Source: Natronosalvus amylolyticus (lineage in GTDB: Archaea > Halobacteriota > Halobacteria > Halobacteriales > Natrialbaceae). From it: 64,000 nucleotides of DNA. Made by a program: the position numbers and the translations under genes. This document shows positions 1 to 6,989 of this stretch, piece by piece. Position 1 is the stretch's first letter; every line of letters begins with the position of its first letter. The stretch lies in contig NZ_CP101156.1 of assembly GCF_024298845.1 (NCBI RefSeq), forward strand, positions 1,984,001 through 2,048,000, in the 5' to 3' direction. The notes beneath the pieces were generated by a model. That model had not been told where the DNA came from. It did not search any database and was given only the letters and a program-made list of their open reading frames with translations.

Positions 1-368
1 GCCGCGTCTTCGAATCCGAGGGCGAACGTCTGAGCGACCGGAATCGGCTCGGAGATACCCGACGATTCCACGAGCAAGTAATCGAAATCGCGTTGTTCCG
101 CCAGTCGACCGACCTCCTCGAGCATATCTCCACGGAGACGGCAGCAGATACACCCGTTCGAGAGTTCGATAATCTCTTCGTCACCCCCAAGGTCCGTTTG
201 TTGGGTGACGGCTTCGGCATCGATGTTTATCGAACCCATGTCGTTGACCACGACCGCCACCTCGTACCCGTGGTCAGCGGTCAGCACGTGGTTCAACGTC
301 GTCGTCTTTCCCGCTCCGAGACTGCCACTGAGCACGGTGACCGGAATACGATTGTCACTTGCAACCAT
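1..368 (-). CDS. COG0523 (CobW/G3E) GTPase, metal chaperone, 3' part outside window
   Basis: Only the first ~122 residues lie in the window; the gene runs off the left edge. Translating the minus strand from ATG at 368 gives a P-loop GSLGAGKT at residues 15-22 and the family hallmark GCICC at 72-76, followed by CRLRGDM. These define the G3E GTPases (CobW, YeiR, ZNG1) that hand zinc, cobalt or nickel to target proteins in the cytoplasm. It is divergent from a NikR-like regulator 91 bp away, so shared metal control is likely. A TATA-like TTATTAAT (391-398) sits ~27 nt before the ATG, which fits a leaderless transcript. Which metal is handled cannot be read from this fragment. Confidence 0.9.
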   Translation of the reverse strand, partial: MVASDNRIPVTVLSGSLGAGKTTTLNHVLTADHGYEVAVVVNDMGSINIDAEAVTQQTDLGGDEEIIELSNGCICCRLRGDMLEEVGRLAEQRDFDYLLVESSGISEPIPVAQTFALGFEDA

Positions 369-459
369 ATTATGATGTTTACTGCAAGAGTTATTAATCC
401 TTGTTTCTTCTAAAGTTGAAAGTAACAACTATTACCCCACCACTACTGAGTCCGACCGT
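369..459. promoter_or_regulatory. Divergent promoter region with candidate operator
   Basis: This is the 91-bp gap between the COG0523 GTPase and the NikR-like gene. TTATTAAT at 391-398 is placed as a TATA box for the minus-strand gene. CTATTA at 429-434 is placed as one for the plus-strand gene; both are about 27 nt before their ATG. An inverted repeat AGTTG-N7-CAACT (414-430) abuts the second box, where a dimeric repressor could block TFB/TBP. The operator role is inference. Confidence 0.5.
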
Positions 460-882
460 ATGCCCGTCGTCAGCATCTCCATGCCCGACGAGTTGCTCGA
501 GCAACTCGATACGTTCGCCGACCGCCACGAGTACACCGGCCGGAGCGAAGTCGTCCGAGAAGGAGCACGCTCATTGCTCGAAGAGTTCGAAGACGACCAC
601 CCTACTTCTGAACCGCTCGCCGCCGTCATCACGATCCTGTACGAGTTTGGGTGCCAGTCCGTCGAGCACGAAGTCACTGGACTCCGACACGAGTACGAAG
701 CCGCGATTGCGTCGAACACCCACAGTCACGTCGGCACCTACTGCCTCGAACTGTTCGTCCTCGAAACGAACCTCGAGAACATCGCACGGTTCGTCAACGA
801 AGCGCGAGGCTACAGCGGTGTCGAAACAGTCGACTACTCCGTTCTCGAACTCGAAGAGGAGACAGCCATCGGTTTCCAGTGA
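460..882 (+). CDS. NikR-like ribbon-helix-helix metal-responsive repressor
   Basis: The 140-aa protein has an N-terminal ribbon-helix-helix segment (about residues 2-45, VSISMPDELLEQL then GRSEVVREG) and a C-terminal ACT-like metal-sensing domain as in NikR. Candidate metal ligands are His77, His88, His90 and Cys95, matching E. coli NikR His76, His87, His89 and Cys95. The loop between the last His and the Cys is one residue shorter here (HSHVGTYC). NikR-type proteins bind DNA as metal-loaded tetramers and repress uptake genes. The divergent COG0523 GTPase supports a metal-homeostasis role, but the altered loop means nickel is not assured; zinc or cobalt are alternatives. Confidence 0.85.
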   Translation: MPVVSISMPDELLEQLDTFADRHEYTGRSEVVREGARSLLEEFEDDHPTSEPLAAVITILYEFGCQSVEHEVTGLRHEYEAAIASNTHSHVGTYCLELFVLETNLENIARFVNEARGYSGVETVDYSVLELEEETAIGFQ

Positions 883-1060
883 CGGCGCTTTTTCGGCTGC
901 CGTGTGTCGCTGAATGCGGGCAGTTTCATCGGCGAGGGCGGATGTACCTCCGGTAACGAGTGGAGCGCCACCGGTAACAGACGAATATATCGAAGGCTCC
1001 CGGCTCGAGTTCACACTCGCTGGCGGAGCCATCGCTTCGTGGGCAACGATACGAGAAAGG
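883..1060. other. Intergenic, no gene recognised
   Basis: The 178 bp between the NikR-like stop and tRNA-Asn carry several overlapping short reading frames, none with a recognisable motif or a plausible promoter. I see no gene here. Confidence 0.5.
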
Positions 1061-1133
1061 CGCCGAAGCCAGGACTCGAACCTGGGACCGCCTCGTTAAC
1101 AGCGAGGTGCTCTACCAACTGAGCTACTTCGGC
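1061..1133 (-). tRNA. tRNA-Asn (anticodon GTT)
   Basis: On the minus strand a full cloverleaf reads out: acceptor GCCGAAG/CTTCGGC, D arm GCTC...GAGC, anticodon stem CCTCG/CGAGG with loop CTGTTAA (anticodon GTT), and T arm with GGTTCGAGTCC. The discriminator base is G. There is no intron, and CCA is not encoded, as is usual in haloarchaea; the CCA-adding enzyme happens to be the next gene. Confidence 0.97.
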
Positions 1134-1248
1134 TCATCTCCTCGTTGTCGGGTTGATTTGATAGGGCTTTCGTTTTTGCCCTCATGCTGTCATCGGTTCA
1201 CAGGCTGTGTCGACAGCCTTTCTATCACCCCTCGAGTACCATACGGAT

Positions 1249-2634
1249 ATGACCGAGGAGGGTGCCGACGAACCGGCCGAAGCCATGTCGTTCGAGGCCG
1301 TCACGGAGGCGATACGACGGGAGAGTACGCCTGATGCAACCGAACGCCAGCGTCTCGAGGAGGTGGCAACCACCCTCCGTGCACGAGCGACGGCTGCCGT
1401 CACCGAACGTATCCCCGACGCCGACGTCGTGCAGGTCGGCTCCACCGCCCGCAACACCTGGGTCAGTGGCGACCGAGACATCGACATCTTCGTTCGGTTT
1501 CCACCCGAAACCGACCGCGACACCCTCGAGCGCGTCGGCCTCGAGGTCGGCCACGAAACGCTCCCCTCGGGCCACGAGGAGTACGCCGAACACCCGTACG
1601 TCAAAGGCACCTACGACGGCTTCGACATCGACATTGTCCCCTGCTTTCGACTCGAGCGAGCGAGCGATATCCGCTCGGCCGTCGACCGCACACCGTTTCA
1701 CAACCGCTACCTCGATCGCCGACTGGACGAGACCCTGGCCGACGACAGCCGCGTCACCAAACAGTTCTTGAAAGGAATCGGCGTCTACGGCTCCAACCTC
1801 CGGACTGCGGGCTTTAGCGGGTATCTGACCGAACTGCTCGTCCTCGAATACGGCGGCTTCCGGCCGCTACTCGAGGCCGCCGCCGACTGGCACCCGCCGG
1901 TCGAACTCGACCCCGAAGATCACGGGTCGGTCAGCTTCGATGACCCACTGATCGTCATCGACCCAACAGACCCCACGCGAAACGTCGCTGCCGTCTGCTC
2001 ACCGGCGAATGTCGCCCGCTTGCAGCACTACGCACGAGCGCTCCTCTCCGAGCCAGCACTCGAGTACTTCAGACCTGCCGACCCCGACCCACTCGAGCCC
2101 GCCGAACTGGAAACGCACCTCGAGCGGCGGGGGGCAACGTCGCTCGCGATCAGGTTCGACATCCCCGACCTGGTCGATGATCAGCTGTATCCACAACTGC
2201 ACAAGTCCCTCGATGGAATCGCTCGTGCCCTCGACACCAGGGGCTTCGACGTCCTCCGCAAGACGACGATGGCAGCCGATACCGCCGTCTTGCTGTTCGA
2301 CGTCGGCGTTCGAACGCGGCCGAAAATCGAACGACACGAGGGACCACCTGTTCACATCCGAGACCACGCCGAAGGGTTTTTCGCCGCCTACGTCGACGAC
2401 GACAGCGTCTACGGGCCGTTCATCGATGGCGACCGATACGTGGTCGAGCGGGAGCGTACGTGTACCAGCGCGCTCGAGTTCCTCGAGAGCCCAAGCCTCT
2501 TCGACGTCAGCCTCGGTACGCACGTCGAAACGGCGCTCGAAGACGGCTACACGGTGCTCGTCGACGACGAACTGAGCGACCTGCTCGAAGACTTCGGTCC
2601 GGCGCTTCGGCGCTATTTCGAGCCGAGCCCGTAG
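1249..2634 (+). CDS. cca: CCA-adding enzyme (archaeal class I tRNA nucleotidyltransferase)
   Basis: Adds the 3' CCA to tRNAs using CTP and ATP. The 461-aa product shows the class I nucleotidyltransferase signature GSTARNTWVSGDRDIDIF with catalytic Asp77 and Asp79, and a third acidic cluster DGFDIDIVPCF near residue 130. The central domain (TKQFLKGIGVYG, GFSGYLTELL) and the C-terminal tail fit the archaeal form in order and length. ATG at 1249 is preferred. An in-frame ATG at 1207 would add 14 residues with no family resemblance, and a third at 1285 would trim the variable N-terminus. Confidence 0.93.
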   Translation: MTEEGADEPAEAMSFEAVTEAIRRESTPDATERQRLEEVATTLRARATAAVTERIPDADVVQVGSTARNTWVSGDRDIDIFVRFPPETDRDTLERVGLEVGHETLPSGHEEYAEHPYVKGTYDGFDIDIVPCFRLERASDIRSAVDRTPFHNRYLDRRLDETLADDSRVTKQFLKGIGVYGSNLRTAGFSGYLTELLVLEYGGFRPLLEAAADWHPPVELDPEDHGSVSFDDPLIVIDPTDPTRNVAAVCSPANVARLQHYARALLSEPALEYFRPADPDPLEPAELETHLERRGATSLAIRFDIPDLVDDQLYPQLHKSLDGIARALDTRGFDVLRKTTMAADTAVLLFDVGVRTRPKIERHEGPPVHIRDHAEGFFAAYVDDDSVYGPFIDGDRYVVERERTCTSALEFLESPSLFDVSLGTHVETALEDGYTVLVDDELSDLLEDFGPALRRYFEPSP

Positions 2635-2715
2635 ATATAGATTTACAATCTATTTGCTACAAATTCCGAATTGAGTCTCGGGTGTCGCTATACCACTCCG
2701 AATCGCGTCGGCCGA

Positions 2716-3375
2716 CTACTCGTGAGCGTCCCCGATAACACCCTCGGCCAGCGCGACGATATTGTCACTCTCGACGTCCTCGAGATCTTCGGGATAGACG
2801 CCGACGGTAAAGAGAAGATCGTCCTCGGTTTCGACGGCGGTGGTCACGTGCATGAGCACGTCGAGTTCGGTGCCGTCGAAGTCAGCCTGCGTACTGTATC
2901 GTGACATCGTCGTCGTCTCTCCGAAGACGGTGACCTCCTCCTCACCGACCGGCCTCGGGTCGCCGATATCGTCGTAATTGTCTGCAACGAGGTCGACCAG
3001 CTCTCGAGTCGACATCTCTCCGACAGGGTTGAGCTCACGACCGAGCACCGATACCTGCGGCGTCGTCAATACCACGAAGGTGGCCGCCCGCTGGCTTCCC
3101 ACTCCGGGAATCTCGACTTCCTTGTCGTGTTCGGTCATGTGGTTTGTCACACTGACCGATTCGCTGAAGAGGACGGCGTCGAACTCCTCCTGAATACTGA
3201 GCGGTTCGACTCCGGTCTGGTCGTACCCGGTATCGTCGAGCACCGACCGGTCGACCCCGGCCGGCTTCGATTCGTGTTCGTCGAGTCCAGCCAGGCCCAG
3301 ACAGCCAGACAGACCCGCGAGGCCGACGACACCGGTGCTAGCGAGAACGGCTCTTCGGTTCATTACCGGTTTCAT
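2716..3375 (-). CDS. Tat lipoprotein, probable DUF6517-type haloarchaeal protein
   Basis: 219 aa beginning with RR near residue 7, a hydrophobic stretch and a lipobox LAGLSGC (Cys at about 25), so it is likely Tat-exported, lipid-anchored and facing outward. The mature part has no catalytic motif I know; its layout resembles the haloarchaeal lipoprotein family I remember as DUF6517 (moderate recall only). It is monocistronic: the plus-strand cca gene converges on it from the left. The start could also be the ATG four codons inside (3363). Confidence 0.7.
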   Translation of the reverse strand: MKPVMNRRAVLASTGVVGLAGLSGCLGLAGLDEHESKPAGVDRSVLDDTGYDQTGVEPLSIQEEFDAVLFSESVSVTNHMTEHDKEVEIPGVGSQRAATFVVLTTPQVSVLGRELNPVGEMSTRELVDLVADNYDDIGDPRPVGEEEVTVFGETTTMSRYSTQADFDGTELDVLMHVTTAVETEDDLLFTVGVYPEDLEDVESDNIVALAEGVIGDAHE

Positions 3376-3512
3376 ATATCATCAGTCCTCATGAGTTTGT
3401 TGGCTAAGAGACGAAGTCCTGTGAATAAAAGAACACGATAGAGGATCCGTTGTCAGTTGCAACACCAGAACTGACGTCCGAGAAACACACCAGGGCGGAC
3501 GTCAGAGAAACG

Positions 3513-4526
3513 TCACTCGAGATCGTGAACCGCCAGAACTTCCTCGAGCAGCTCGGTCACCTTCTCGTCGACCTCGTCGTCCGGCCCAAGCGGGTCGCGC
3601 CCATCGAACGTCTCGTGGACCAGCGCGACGCACTCTGCGAGCACCTCGAGTCCGTATCCTCCCTCGAGGACGAAGGCGAGTCCGGCATCGACTGACGTGG
3701 TGAGCGACCTGATTCGGTCGGTCAACAGCGCGTAGGCTTCCGACGTGAGTCGGATCCGCGAAATCGGGTCGTGACGATGGGCGTCGAAGCCGGCACTGAC
3801 CAACACGAGGTCCGGGTTGTAGTCCTCGAGTGCGGGCACGATTGCGCGTTCGAACGCCGCGACGTAGCCGCTATCGGCCGCACCCGCCGGCATCGGGACG
3901 TTCATCGTCGTACCCTCGCCATCGCCAGCGCCGGTTTCTTCGACCGCACCCGTCCCGGGATACAGCCCCGCTTCGTGGACCGAAACCACGAACACGTCCT
4001 CGCGGTCGTAAAAGATGTCCTGGGTGCCGTTGCCGTGATGGACATCCCAATCAACGATGGCGACGCGGTCGACGTCGTAGGCGTCCGCATCGAGCGCCCA
4101 CTGGGCCGCAACCGCGACGTTGTTCACGAAGCAAAAGCCCATCGCGTCGTCGTAGATGGCGTGATGGCCCGGTGGCCGTCCGATCGAGAACGGCGTTTCG
4201 CGACCGTCATCGCCGTCGAGCGCTCGGTCCGCCGCCCAGCAGGCGAGTCCCGCACTCATCCGAACAGCATCCCAGGTTTCTTCGACCGCAGTCGTATCCG
4301 GGTCCCAGTTTCCGCCTCCATCCGCACAGAACTCCCGTACGTCCTCGAGATACGAGCGGTCGTGAACGCCCGAAATCGTCTCGAGCGACGCCGGATCGGC
4401 TTCGACGTATTCGACGCCGTGTTTCCGTTTGAGTCCCTCTCGAATCGCCCGCAACCGGTCCGGCGTCTCCGGGTGGCGCGGGCCAGGATCGTGTTCGAGA
4501 CAGGTGTTGCTATACCCAAAGCGCAT
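3513..4526 (-). CDS. Histone deacetylase family amidohydrolase (HDAC/AcuC-like)
   Basis: 337-aa arginase/deacetylase-fold zinc enzyme that removes acetyl groups from lysine or acetylated amines. Visible landmarks are GRPPGHHA with the charge-relay His121-His122, the zinc ligands Asp161 and His163 in DWDVHHGNGTQ, the third ligand Asp248 in SAGFDAH, and the transition-state Tyr291 in LEGGY. All active-site residues are present. It lies 3 bp downstream of the histone gene on the same strand, so the two are almost certainly co-transcribed, which favours protein lysine as substrate. Acetylpolyamine or acetoin-utilisation roles are the alternatives for this family. Confidence 0.92.
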   Translation of the reverse strand: MRFGYSNTCLEHDPGPRHPETPDRLRAIREGLKRKHGVEYVEADPASLETISGVHDRSYLEDVREFCADGGGNWDPDTTAVEETWDAVRMSAGLACWAADRALDGDDGRETPFSIGRPPGHHAIYDDAMGFCFVNNVAVAAQWALDADAYDVDRVAIVDWDVHHGNGTQDIFYDREDVFVVSVHEAGLYPGTGAVEETGAGDGEGTTMNVPMPAGAADSGYVAAFERAIVPALEDYNPDLVLVSAGFDAHRHDPISRIRLTSEAYALLTDRIRSLTTSVDAGLAFVLEGGYGLEVLAECVALVHETFDGRDPLGPDDEVDEKVTELLEEVLAVHDLE

Positions 4527-4529
4527 ACG

Positions 4530-4967
4530 TTATCGATGGTCGAAAAGCGCGAAGTAGGTCTCAATATCGTCCGCCGTGATCGTCCGACGGTCGGCGTGAC
4601 GCGCCAGTATCGCCGCAGCTCTGGCAACGTTATCGGCGTAATCCTCGAGGATGTCTGCGAGGGCGATCCGCGCATCCATCGACACGCGATAGTGATCTTC
4701 GATATCGATCCGTGCAATGCGGTCGACCGGGGCGACCGGTAACTCGAGAGCGTCAGCGTCGACGACGGTTTCGACCTCGAAATCACTCGCCATCAACGTC
4801 TTCCGGCCGTCTGCCGTCGCCCGCTCGGCCGCACCCACGGCCAATCGCGCACCGTGACGTTGGATCTCCTTTGCGAGTTCTTCGGCCGCCCCAGCACTCA
4901 CCCGAAGGTCCCCCGCGTTTCGCCGGATGATCGTGTCCACCGGAGCGAACGGGAGTTCGACGTTCAT
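4530..4967 (-). CDS. Fused double-histone-fold archaeal histone
   Basis: 145-aa protein with two histone folds in tandem, as in haloarchaeal histones. The first covers about residues 1-66 (LPFAPVDTIIRRN then VSAGAAEELAKEI) and the second about 75-145 (LPVAPVDRIARID then VSMDARIALADIL, TITADDIETYF). It should form a pseudo-dimer that wraps or bridges DNA. Both copies keep the conserved PVD opening. It is the upstream member of a two-gene unit with the deacetylase-family gene. The second fold is strongly acidic, which fits a high-salt cytoplasm. Confidence 0.95.
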   Translation of the reverse strand: MNVELPFAPVDTIIRRNAGDLRVSAGAAEELAKEIQRHGARLAVGAAERATADGRKTLMASDFEVETVVDADALELPVAPVDRIARIDIEDHYRVSMDARIALADILEDYADNVARAAAILARHADRRTITADDIETYFALFDHR

Positions 4968-5014
4968 ACACAGATAGCCGGAGTAAACCTTCTTAACGCT
5001 TTTCGTACAGGCGA

Positions 5015-5034
5015 CAGTTCGAACGGTCGAACTG
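5015..5034. repeat. Perfect 8-4-8 inverted repeat upstream of histone gene
   Basis: CAGTTCGA-ACGG-TCGAACTG lies about 50 bp before the histone start, between it and the right end of the IS element. It could be an operator for the histone-deacetylase unit or a remnant of the IS target. It has no T-run, so a terminator is less likely. Confidence 0.5.
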
Positions 5035-5048
5035 CGTTCGGATGCTTC

Positions 5049-5123
5049 TTGACCTCCTCCCGCGCCTAAAGTCGCGGGAATCCCACCATAGGGTTTCAGG
5101 CCGAGCGATTCGAACCTAAGGTT
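5049..5123 (-). ncRNA. Right end of IS with hairpin; probable 3' part of TnpB guide (omega/re) RNA
   Basis: The segment between the tnpB stop and the IS end carries TCCCGCG-N8-CGCGGGA (5058-5079). In characterised IS200/605 elements the guide RNA for TnpB starts inside the 3' end of tnpB and ends at this boundary, with the guide copied from the flank (here minus strand below 5049). No transcript evidence is available, so the RNA call is family-based inference. Confidence 0.45.
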
Positions 5124-6359
5124 TCAAGACGCATACGATCCAAGCGTCAATTGCTGGGCTTCAGCATCGGCTTGGCTGTCTTGTGGGCCGGTCAAACGGC
5201 CCCCTTCCTCAGCCGAGTCATCGCCACTCGTGTCTTCTCTTGAATGGCTCTCTCCGCTGAGGTAGCGGTCTGCAATATTGAGCGCGGCGTTGATGTCCGC
5301 GTGGTACTCCGAAACCCAACACGCCGAGTTGGAACACGTGAACGTCGCTTGATCGGGGCGGTAGCCCTGTTCTCCGCAACAGTGGCACGCCTTTGAGGTG
5401 TAGGCGGGATTCACCGTCTCCACGCGAATCCCTTTCTCGGCGGCTTTGTAGCGGAGTTGGGCGTGCATCTTCGCAAAGCCCCATCCGTGCAACCGACGGT
5501 TCATGAACGCGCCGTAGTCCATGTTCTCGCGGATATGCGTCAAGTCTTCCAGAACCAACACAGGGTTGTCGAATTGGTCTGCGTAGGCGACGACCTCCGA
5601 CGTGACCGTGTGGAGAATGTCGCCTATCTGTCGCCAGAGTGAATCGCCGTAGGATTCGGCGATACGTTCGCTTCCGCGTTGTTGAAGGCGTCGAGTCGCC
5701 GTGAAATACGTCTCACGGAGCTGTCGTACTCGCTTCCCTTCGTCGTTCCAAAGGTTGGATGTAGCCGGGGAGCCGCGCTCGTCACGGTGACACACCGTTA
5801 ACAAAGAGGCTTCCCCGATGTCTACCCCAATCGGCGTTTCGTCCGCCGAACTGGATCGTTCCTCCACGTCCCGTGTGGCGACGATGTGGAAGTACCACAC
5901 ACCATCGCGGTCGAACAGCCGACACTCGCCCATCTTTGCGTCCCCCGCGTGCAACGCTTCCAGCCACTCTCGCTGTTCGGGATTCGGTTGGGCAGGCAAC
6001 CAGAGATGGTAGTCGTTGTGATGCGGGATTTTGACGTACCACTCGATTGCGTTCTGTGGCTTGTGGTCGAGCTTCGGGCCTTCGTTCGTGAACCGAACAG
6101 GGTGGTCGTCGCGAAGCTCTTTGGCGTCGTAGCTTCCCCCGCACAATTGTGGAACGTACTTCTTGAGCGCGTTCTTCGCGTAACCGCTCAGGTCGTAGTT
6201 GACCACCACGTCGTTCGCTTCGGTCTGAGTGGTGCAGTTTGCGTTGAACGCGGCTTCGAGGGCGTCTTGATACGCTCGTTTTGTCTCGCAGAGCTTCCGG
6301 TGCTTGTGAGTGTTCGGTTCCACAAGCTTAAGTTCCAGCGTCTCGGTGAGTTCGGTCAC
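5124..6359 (-). CDS. tnpB: TnpB RNA-guided nuclease of IS605-type element
   Basis: 411 aa from a GTG that overlaps the tnpA stop (GTGA); an upstream in-frame ATG inside tnpA is unlikely to be used. The RuvC-like nuclease triad is intact: Asp180 in PIGVDIG, Glu271 in VLVLEDL and Asp355 in YHADINAALNIADRY. Between them is a zinc finger with Cys325, Cys328, Cys342 and Cys347; the second pair is spaced C-X4-C rather than C-X2-C. Family members cut DNA matched to an RNA guide and help retain the transposon after excision. The C-terminal ~40 residues are acidic and polar. It looks functional rather than decayed. Confidence 0.93.
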   Translation of the reverse strand: MTELTETLELKLVEPNTHKHRKLCETKRAYQDALEAAFNANCTTQTEANDVVVNYDLSGYAKNALKKYVPQLCGGSYDAKELRDDHPVRFTNEGPKLDHKPQNAIEWYVKIPHHNDYHLWLPAQPNPEQREWLEALHAGDAKMGECRLFDRDGVWYFHIVATRDVEERSSSADETPIGVDIGEASLLTVCHRDERGSPATSNLWNDEGKRVRQLRETYFTATRRLQQRGSERIAESYGDSLWRQIGDILHTVTSEVVAYADQFDNPVLVLEDLTHIRENMDYGAFMNRRLHGWGFAKMHAQLRYKAAEKGIRVETVNPAYTSKACHCCGEQGYRPDQATFTCSNSACWVSEYHADINAALNIADRYLSGESHSREDTSGDDSAEEGGRLTGPQDSQADAEAQQLTLGSYAS

Positions 6360-6745
6360 TGTTCGTCCTCCTCGTGACGCTGGATGTAGCCTTGAACCGT
6401 TTCGCTTGAGACGTGTCCTGCTGTTCCGGCGTAGTAGCCGCGCGCCCACTTGATTTTCTCACCGTCGTGGTCGGCGTAGCGGTGGTTGTATTTCCGCGAA
6501 CTGATCCCTTTGAACCAGTTAGCGAGAAGTGACGGGGCGTGTTTCGGTGGACTACTCACGAACAGGTGAACGTGATCGGATTGGACGGTGAGGTCGACAA
6601 TCTCCAATCCTTTTTCGTCGGCGATTTCGTGGAGGATTCGACGCACACGGTCTTCTACCTCGTTAACCAGCACCGAGTTGCGGTACTTCGGCAACCACAC
6701 TATGTGGTATTTGAGGTTGTAGGTCGCGTGTCGTGTGGTCTTCAT
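6356..6745 (-). CDS. tnpA: IS200/IS605 Y1-type HUH transposase TnpA
   Basis: 129 aa, the normal length for this family. It has the HUH metal-binding motif His58-Val-His60 in QSDHVHLFVS and the catalytic Tyr120 in ETVQGYIQRH. It cuts and joins single-stranded transposon ends as a dimer, recognising the terminal hairpins. Upstream of the ATG is the left end. The gene appears intact and is translationally coupled to tnpB. Confidence 0.96.
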   Translation of the reverse strand: MKTTRHATYNLKYHIVWLPKYRNSVLVNEVEDRVRRILHEIADEKGLEIVDLTVQSDHVHLFVSSPPKHAPSLLANWFKGISSRKYNHRYADHDGEKIKWARGYYAGTAGHVSSETVQGYIQRHEEDEQ

Positions 6746-6830
6746 CCGTACTACACACTATGGTGGACAACGGTCTTCAAACTACCGAGTTACGTGGGGA
6801 ATCCAACTGTTCGTAGCAACGTGAGCCGGA

Positions 6831-6888
6831 CGCACTATGCCTACCGCTCGACCCGCGCCTGAAGACGCGGGTATGCGCTCGCACTATG
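6831..6888 (-). repeat. Left-end hairpin and direct repeat of the IS element
   Basis: The hairpin ACCCGCG-N8-CGCGGGT (6851-6872) is bracketed by two copies of CGCACTATG. Stem and loop closely resemble the right-end hairpin at 5058-5079, as expected for TnpA recognition structures. Confidence 0.7.
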
Positions 6889-6931
6889 TATCAGCGGTCA
6901 CAAAAACGATCGTAGGCAGTGAAACGATTTA

Positions 6932-6967
6932 CACACCTATCACGACGGCGTCTGGCGATAGGGTGTG
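6932..6967 (-). terminator. Hairpin after the RPA gene
   Basis: CACACCTATC and GATAGGGTGTG (one bulged G) can form a 10-bp stem with a ~15-nt loop. It lies 23 nt past the RPA stop, and on the minus strand it is followed by a short A/T-rich stretch (TAAATCG). A terminator is the simplest reading. Confidence 0.5.
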
Positions 6968-6989
6968 CACTGGCTACTTTACCCCCCGG

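Larger units (their letters stand above)
5049..6890 (-). mobile_element. Complete IS200/IS605-type insertion sequence (tnpA + tnpB)
   Basis: An autonomous single-strand transposon with a Y1 HUH transposase (tnpA) and a TnpB nuclease overlapping by 4 nt, flanked by sub-terminal hairpins with nearly the same stem (CCCGCG/CGCGGG) at both ends. The right end is placed at a minus-strand ...GAGGTCAA, ending at 5049. The left end is less certain: a hairpin at 6851-6872 lies inside a 9-bp direct repeat CGCACTATG (6831-6839, 6880-6888), so the boundary is near 6890-6915. Such elements leave no terminal inverted repeats or target duplication, as seen here. Confidence 0.85.
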
